This document shows, one piece after another, positions 58,401 through 64,000 of a DNA stretch of 64,000 nt. The position numbers and the translations under genes are program-made. This DNA is from Dromaius novaehollandiae (taxonomy: Eukaryota; Chordata; Aves; Casuariiformes; Dromaiidae): contig NC_088106.1 of NCBI RefSeq assembly GCF_036370855.1, positions 30,034,001-30,098,000 of the forward strand, in the 5' to 3' direction. Position 1 is the first letter of the stretch. Every line of letters begins with the position of its first letter. A model generated the notes under the pieces. It made no database searches. It saw nothing but the letters and a program-made list of their open reading frames with translations, and was not told the DNA's origin.

Positions 58401-61400
58401 AGGAGGACAGTCCCTCAGAGGATATATTTTGTCTGAGTTATGAAAAAACTGCATATCCGATTGGGTGCAATCCTCTGCATGTCCCCCTTTCTCACCCTGT
58501 TCATCAACCTGGCCCCCCAGGAAGCCTCCTCCCTGCTCTGTCCAACTGCTGTGTCCTTCTATTTCCTTCCCTAGTGCTTTCCTTCCTTACCTTTAAACTT
58601 CCTCCCCTTTTTCCCTTTGCAAAGCAACATGTTTCTTCCCTTCTCAGGCCACAGTCCTTCTTCCCAGGCTCAGTCTGTTGACCTTCCTGCAGTCTCTCTT
58701 CCACCCCTCCACACACATGCTGGTCCCTATCTGCAATGACTTCCCAATACAAGCATAATGGCTCAAAAATGGATAATGAACAGTATTTTGAATGAAAGAT
58801 TCATCCAGCTTCCCACACTTCTCAGCAATATAAATATGCCGTGTCCAGCAACACAAGGTATGGCCATGAAACACTCCTGTCTCGAATCATGTCCTGAGCT
58901 GGCGGTCTGCCATGTAGGCAGCGCTGCCTTGCTTTCCTCAGGGATATAGTTTCCTTCTGCTGATGGGGCTTACTGCTTCCCACTGTCCCTCTTATTGAGG
59001 GGCATCAAAACCCCAGAGCATAGCAGAGGAATCCAAAAATACCACCAAGAGTCTCCAGGTTTGCGAGAAAGCATAGATGAACCAACCTGTCTTTGATTTT
59101 GGGGGGTAAATTTAACCATGTCTGTGAACATGATTAACCATCCCAAGGTGGGTAATTTATCCACCTTTACCCCCCCACCACGTGGTTGTTCTTACTTGCT
59201 TCCTCAGAAAGTGGAGCTGAGCAAGCAACTTCAGTAATGAGGGTCATGCCGCAGATCTTTAGCTAAGCAGCAAATGAACACCCAACAGCATTCAGCACTC
59301 CAGGCACTGCTGTCTTTGAAGGATTATTCCATTTTGGAGGAGTTTCTATTTGCTCATCCCTAAGCATATTGCCAAAGGTGCTATCCAGCCAGCCCAGCAT
59401 AATGCTGCTTGCCATTGCTTATGCTCTGATTAGCATCATGCTTGTAAATAGTGGGGACTCAAAGCTTCCACAGACACCATCCTTGGTTGTTTGTAGCAAA
59501 TTTCTCAAGAAAACTGACAAACCTGCTTCCATCCCAAACCTCCCCCACCCCATTTTCTCTGCCTTTCTGAAACATTCTTATTTTAAGCCAAAATGCAATG
59601 TGCTTACTGTAAATGGTTGTTTCTGAGCCGTTCACGATAAGGAAAAAAATGCTTCCTGTGGCAAAAACTCATCACCCCATTTCCCCAGCACCCGGCCCAA
59701 TAATGTAAAATCACCTGGGAGATTTATCTAAGACACAGACTTAGAGCGCAACTTGAAAAAATGGTTGGATGGTAAGATAGCTATAGAGCATATCTAAGCA
59801 TCTTTGCCAAAGGCAGATTGGACTGTCTGATGCTCATCTCCAGCAACCCTTGGAGATATCTATGGCTTGGAGTGGTTAGAGATTAGTAGACCTCTCTCCA
59901 AGTATGTACCTGAAGCTCTGTCTCCAGGGGGGCAGGTGGATGCCTGGGGCAGAGGGCTCACCACGCTACATGATAATGCTGAGCAATGTCTGAGGAAGGG
60001 ACATGACGAGGAGACAGCTCTTCCAAAGGCCAGGCTTTCCCATCAAGGAGCAGAGAAAAGGGCTGGTTCCTCTCTGAGCTTGAGGTCATCTGTAGAGATT
60101 TGCCCGGACTGGAGAAAGGAAGGGTACTTTGTGACTGCTCCCCTCTGCAACCTTTATTTCAGCTCATACCTGCTTTATCTACCCAGGCGTCAACTCTATA
60201 TTATCTCAAAACTGTTCATGGGGCCCGTTGCAACTCCTGAATGTTATCACCGCCTCTCCCATAAAAATCACCTACAGCTCATATTTACTTTCTAAATTGC
60301 AAATATAGCTCACACCCTGAGAGTCATTTCCAGCTTGTGCAGACCGCAACACCCACTCTCCTCTCTTTCTGTCCTGCCATTGCTACGATGACCACAGCCT
60401 CCAGGAAAGTGTGGAGAGCCACTGGTCCATCATAGCCATAGGGCTGGCTGGGCTTTCTGAAACTCTGCAGGGAAAGGGGATCATGGCAGCATGTGGTCCC
60501 AGCTCAGCCCCATTCTGCCCTACTCACCTCCAGAGCGTGTTACTTTAGGGGGTGCAGTTTTATAGAGCAAAGGTGGCCCTTTGTAGGAGGCTCACAGATA
60601 AAGTACAGGTATTGTATGCTGGGCCCAAAGGTACTCCAGTTCAGATTCACATAACAGATCCAGAAGATTTTGGTGATTTTAAGTCCTCTTTCAGATTTGG
60701 CATTAGCTAGTTCTCTGGTGGTCCAGAGGGGCTTCCCTCAGCAGAGATGGGATGTGTAGAGCTGCTCCTTTCCCCACATAGCCTTGAGCTGTAGCCTGGC
60801 CCCATATCTCCACAGCCTGTTGCTATTTCCTCTGCCTTGCTCCTCTTCTGGTCCTCGGCCCAGATCCTTTAGGATTATTTTTTCATGTCTCTAGCGCTTT
60901 CATAGCGTAAATGTGTGAGACAGTGGCAATGAATTCACTGATGCATCTGACATCCCAGCATTCCCTTCTGGGCTCTCTGCCACCTCTCTGCATCCTGAGC
61001 GCCAGCTTTCCATGGCCACTGGGAATCAGCATGCCATGGAGCCCCTCTAAGGGTCTCTTGCCCTGTCCCCACACCTCCTTCAGCTCTCGCTGTAAGTGCA
61101 AACCCCACGTGGCCTCCCAGGCTCCCTTGGTAGGTTGTGTCAGGTCTCCAGCCTGCCTGGGCTGCCTAAACCTGTCTGTGCACAAGGCTGGTCTTGAAAG
61201 ATTTTAAGCAGGTTACAGCAGTTGCCTGCAGACATTTCAAAACTAGGAGCTGAACTGACTGGGTTAAAGGATTTTAAGCAGCGAGCAAACAGAGCTTTGA
61301 AGAAACTTTGCTGCAGCCACGGCCAGTTGAGGATCACGACATGGCAATTAGCAGTCTCCGTCCTCACATACTTCTAGCAAAAAACAGTTCCAGGGAGTAG

Positions 61401-64000
61401 AGATGAGGCGTTTCCTTGGCCAGTGGGCCAACCCATCTCCAAAATCCCCAGACCAACAGTTTTACTAGGGCTACGCCACAAAATGTGCATCAGTTGCATC
61501 AAAGAAAAAACCTCATCAGAGTATCATTGATAGAGGAGAAAGAAAATCCAGGGAATTCTACACCAAGGCTTCCAAGACATGAATTCTCCTCTGAGAAGAT
61601 TTACTCGGCTCTGCTACCTTATACCAACAGAGGTGAAAACAGTTGTGCTCTGCAAAAGTCTGGATATTCACGACTGTACTTGCATGGCCTATTTAACACT
61701 GACCCCTTTAGCAACACACACTCCCAACACCCCTATTACACACACCGCCATGTCACTGAGACACGATATGTCTTCCACCCTCCCAAGACTGATTGCAAAG
61801 CACCCGCCACAGTGTAAATACAGTTTATCACGAGTCCCAGCGAACTCTCATAGCATGCAAAAAGCATGCAAGTTTGCATGGTCAGCGAGAGTTACCAGTT
61901 ATAGAAGTTTAACACAGCATTCTCCGATTTTCAGAAGTTTGTTGTTATGATAGCTAAAGTATTCTAATGTTTTAGGTCCCCAGCCTTTTGCCCTAGAACT
62001 GGGAGATGTCTCAGCATCCCTGAAAGGGTTGTAAGAGGTTTTGGTTTGTGAACAAAATGCCCTTTCAAAAATGGATGAACTGGTCTAGCTGAAGAGGTCT
62101 GAAAAAAGAAAAAGAGACCAGACAGACGACAGGAAAATTACTGCCCGTGTTATGGTGGTTTAGCAAAGTTATAAGCAACTGAAAAATGTTCCTTTTAGCA
62201 GAAAGTGTCTTGCAGCTTCAGTAATAAGTAAAGCTATCAGCTTTGCCAGTGCTTAGCTACTGCTATTTCTTTTTTATTTGGACATTCAAATTCAGATCGT
62301 GTCCTCCAGACAACCACAGTGAGGTCTGCCTACACACCAAAACAAGCAACAAAAATTAATAAGAGAAAGCAAAATCAGAACAAGCAGGCTTAGTTCTCAA
62401 GTGACATATTTCACCACCAGCTGACTGCTTATAGCTGGGCAGCTAAGGTGAGAGCCATAAACTACCTGTGTTATTTCTCATTTTCATCTATTATCTTGAT
62501 TTTTCCTCAATCTATCTGAAATTAAAATTCCAAACTAAACTGAAGACAGATGATAGGCAAGGCAAGTTTAATCTTCATTGTAGGAGCAAGGGACTGGAAA
62601 AAAAAAAAAAAGAAAGAAAAAGAAAACAGAAAAAGAAAACCCTCCAAACCCAAAACTTCATTGATGTACTCAGGTCACCTAGATGGTTTGCTAGAGTCCT
62701 ATTATTTTTATTCACTCTGGCACTATTGTTCCCAATATAAATTGCCATTGTCAGAATAATAAATAGGAGTTTATAATGGAAATGCTGACAAACCATTAAC
62801 TATGGTGTAGTTAGCAAAGGGGTTTTAGTGGAGATCAAGGTGCAGCACGGTTAAAATAAACACTGGGATGGTCTGCTTAAATAATGTCTTTTCAAATTAA
62901 TAATTTGATTTTTAGCACCTTTTTTTCCCTTTTGGTTGGGATACAATTGCCCTTCACTATTGGGGGGGGGGGTGGAATATGCCTGTAGGAGCAGAATTCA
63001 GGAGACTGAGTCAATCTATGCAGCACAGCAGTGGAGAGCTTATTTTTGTACCAGCTTCTCCAGAGACTGGAAGTGTCAGACAATATATAACAGGAGGGAA
63101 AAAAGGGTGGATAACAACAGAGTGACTTAAAAAAAGCAAGTCCTGTTCATTAAAAAGAAAAGAAAATCCACCTGTCTTTAGAGGGCAGCGCTGATCGTAC
63201 TGGCCACAGCGTTGAGCTGGTCAGGACAAAAGCACATAAATATTCACATACAGACACACCAGTGGGGAAGGCACTGACCCTCCAACACTACTGGGATTTT
63301 GACAGCAACTTCGAGGGGGGCCAGGATCCCACCCACCATTATTTTAAAGAGTTGTTCTTTATTCTTTGGGCTTTTTAATCCCTTTTTGTTGGTGACTGCG
63401 TGAAGGCCAGCAAATCACACATGGTAATTCACCCATTAAATCTTTTGACCCTCTAAGATGACAAGTTTAGGATGCCTGTTTCTGTCTCTGGCTAGAAGGA
63501 AGCCGCGGAGTGTGCTGGATTTCAGCATGCAGCTTTTCCATGCCTAGGTGGGACGGACCCACCTCCTTCAGCAGGTCTGATAAATGGGCAAGATCTGTCC
63601 ACACGCAACTGCTGTGTATTTCCATTCTTGGAAATTAATACTCATCATACAGACACCAGTCTGGGGGTGGGTAGGCAGGGGGACTGGCAATTGCAAAAAA
63701 TGCCCCGTTTTTTCACTATAATGCTGAAATTAGTGATGGAGATATTTTGAAACGAACAAGCAAACAAACCCCTCAAGTATTCTCCTGGTTTCTTCAAATG
63801 CTGAAGCAGTTTCCAGAGGTGAGCAGTTGAAAAGCTACAATTGCTCCTTCTGTACAGTAAAACTTTTCTTACTTTTAAGCTTTCAGAGCTCAAGAACTCA
63901 GGAAGCTCTTCAATACATGATGGGAGAGTGTGTGTGGCAGTGGGGAGATTTGCTTTTTACACCTCCATTCTTTACTCGTATGGCAACTTTAATCTCTTTA
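55446..64000. other. CLDN18 upstream flank, no gene seen
   Basis: No exon set, RNA gene or recognisable mobile element can be supported in these 8.5 kb. Open frames at 57615-57310 (minus, about 101 codons), 59867-60295 and 61416-61817 have no recognisable family. Simple repeats include an A13 run with AAAG units near 62599-62639 and a G run near 62961-62971. From human synteny the next gene would be SOX14, far away across sparse sequence. Confidence 0.5.

Noticed and set aside
59867-60295. A 142-codon plus-strand open frame
   Set aside because: No domain, signal or splice context. Its length alone is not surprising in 64 kb.
1-64000. tRNA genes, CRISPR arrays, operons, phage or plasmid functions
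   Set aside because: No cloverleaf with A and B boxes, no spaced repeats and no bacterial gene layout were seen. The DNA is vertebrate nuclear sequence.

Overview
The window is vertebrate nuclear DNA, most probably from a bird. The genes are split by GT-AG introns, the only interspersed repeats I can recognise are two CR1 LINE copies (the dominant retrotransposon family of birds and other reptiles), and the introns are short for a vertebrate. A non-avian reptile is not excluded. There is no prokaryotic content, no CRISPR array and no operon.

Three protein-coding genes can be assembled exon by exon with matching splice phases. (1) A4GNT, plus strand, 15198-17153: two coding exons, 338 residues, a Golgi alpha-1,4-N-acetylglucosaminyltransferase. 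(2) DZIP1L, plus strand, 22438-36275: 16 coding exons, 797 residues, a zinc-finger and coiled-coil protein of the ciliary transition zone. Its start ATG appears to lie alone at the end of the first exon. (3) CLDN18, minus strand, 55306-46492: five coding exons, 259 residues, a claudin with an intact PDZ-binding tail. The order A4GNT - DZIP1L - CLDN18, with CLDN18 convergent to the other two, is the block I know from human 3q22.3, in mirror orientation. This supports all three identifications.

Region by region: 1-15 kb is gene-poor, with a minus-strand 5'-truncated CR1 (3094-4440), a plus-strand CR1 3' fragment (5425-5970) and one unexplained exon-like open stretch (6069-6300). 15-18 kb holds A4GNT and its 3' UTR. 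17.8-22.3 kb is intergenic, with a CpG-rich patch at 18.56-19.07 kb and a second GC-rich stretch near 21.4-21.7 kb. 22.3-37.2 kb is DZIP1L. 37.2-43.8 kb is the convergent gap. 43.8-55.3 kb is CLDN18 with its probable 3' UTR. 55.3-64 kb is upstream flank with no gene I can support.

The three genes do not form a pathway. A4GNT and CLDN18 both have gastric-epithelium roles in mammals, while DZIP1L is a ciliary gene; their adjacency is best read as conserved synteny. I found no new biological system. The most useful observations are the single-codon first coding exon of DZIP1L, a cluster of RFX-type half-sites beside it, and the mosaic single first exon of CLDN18.
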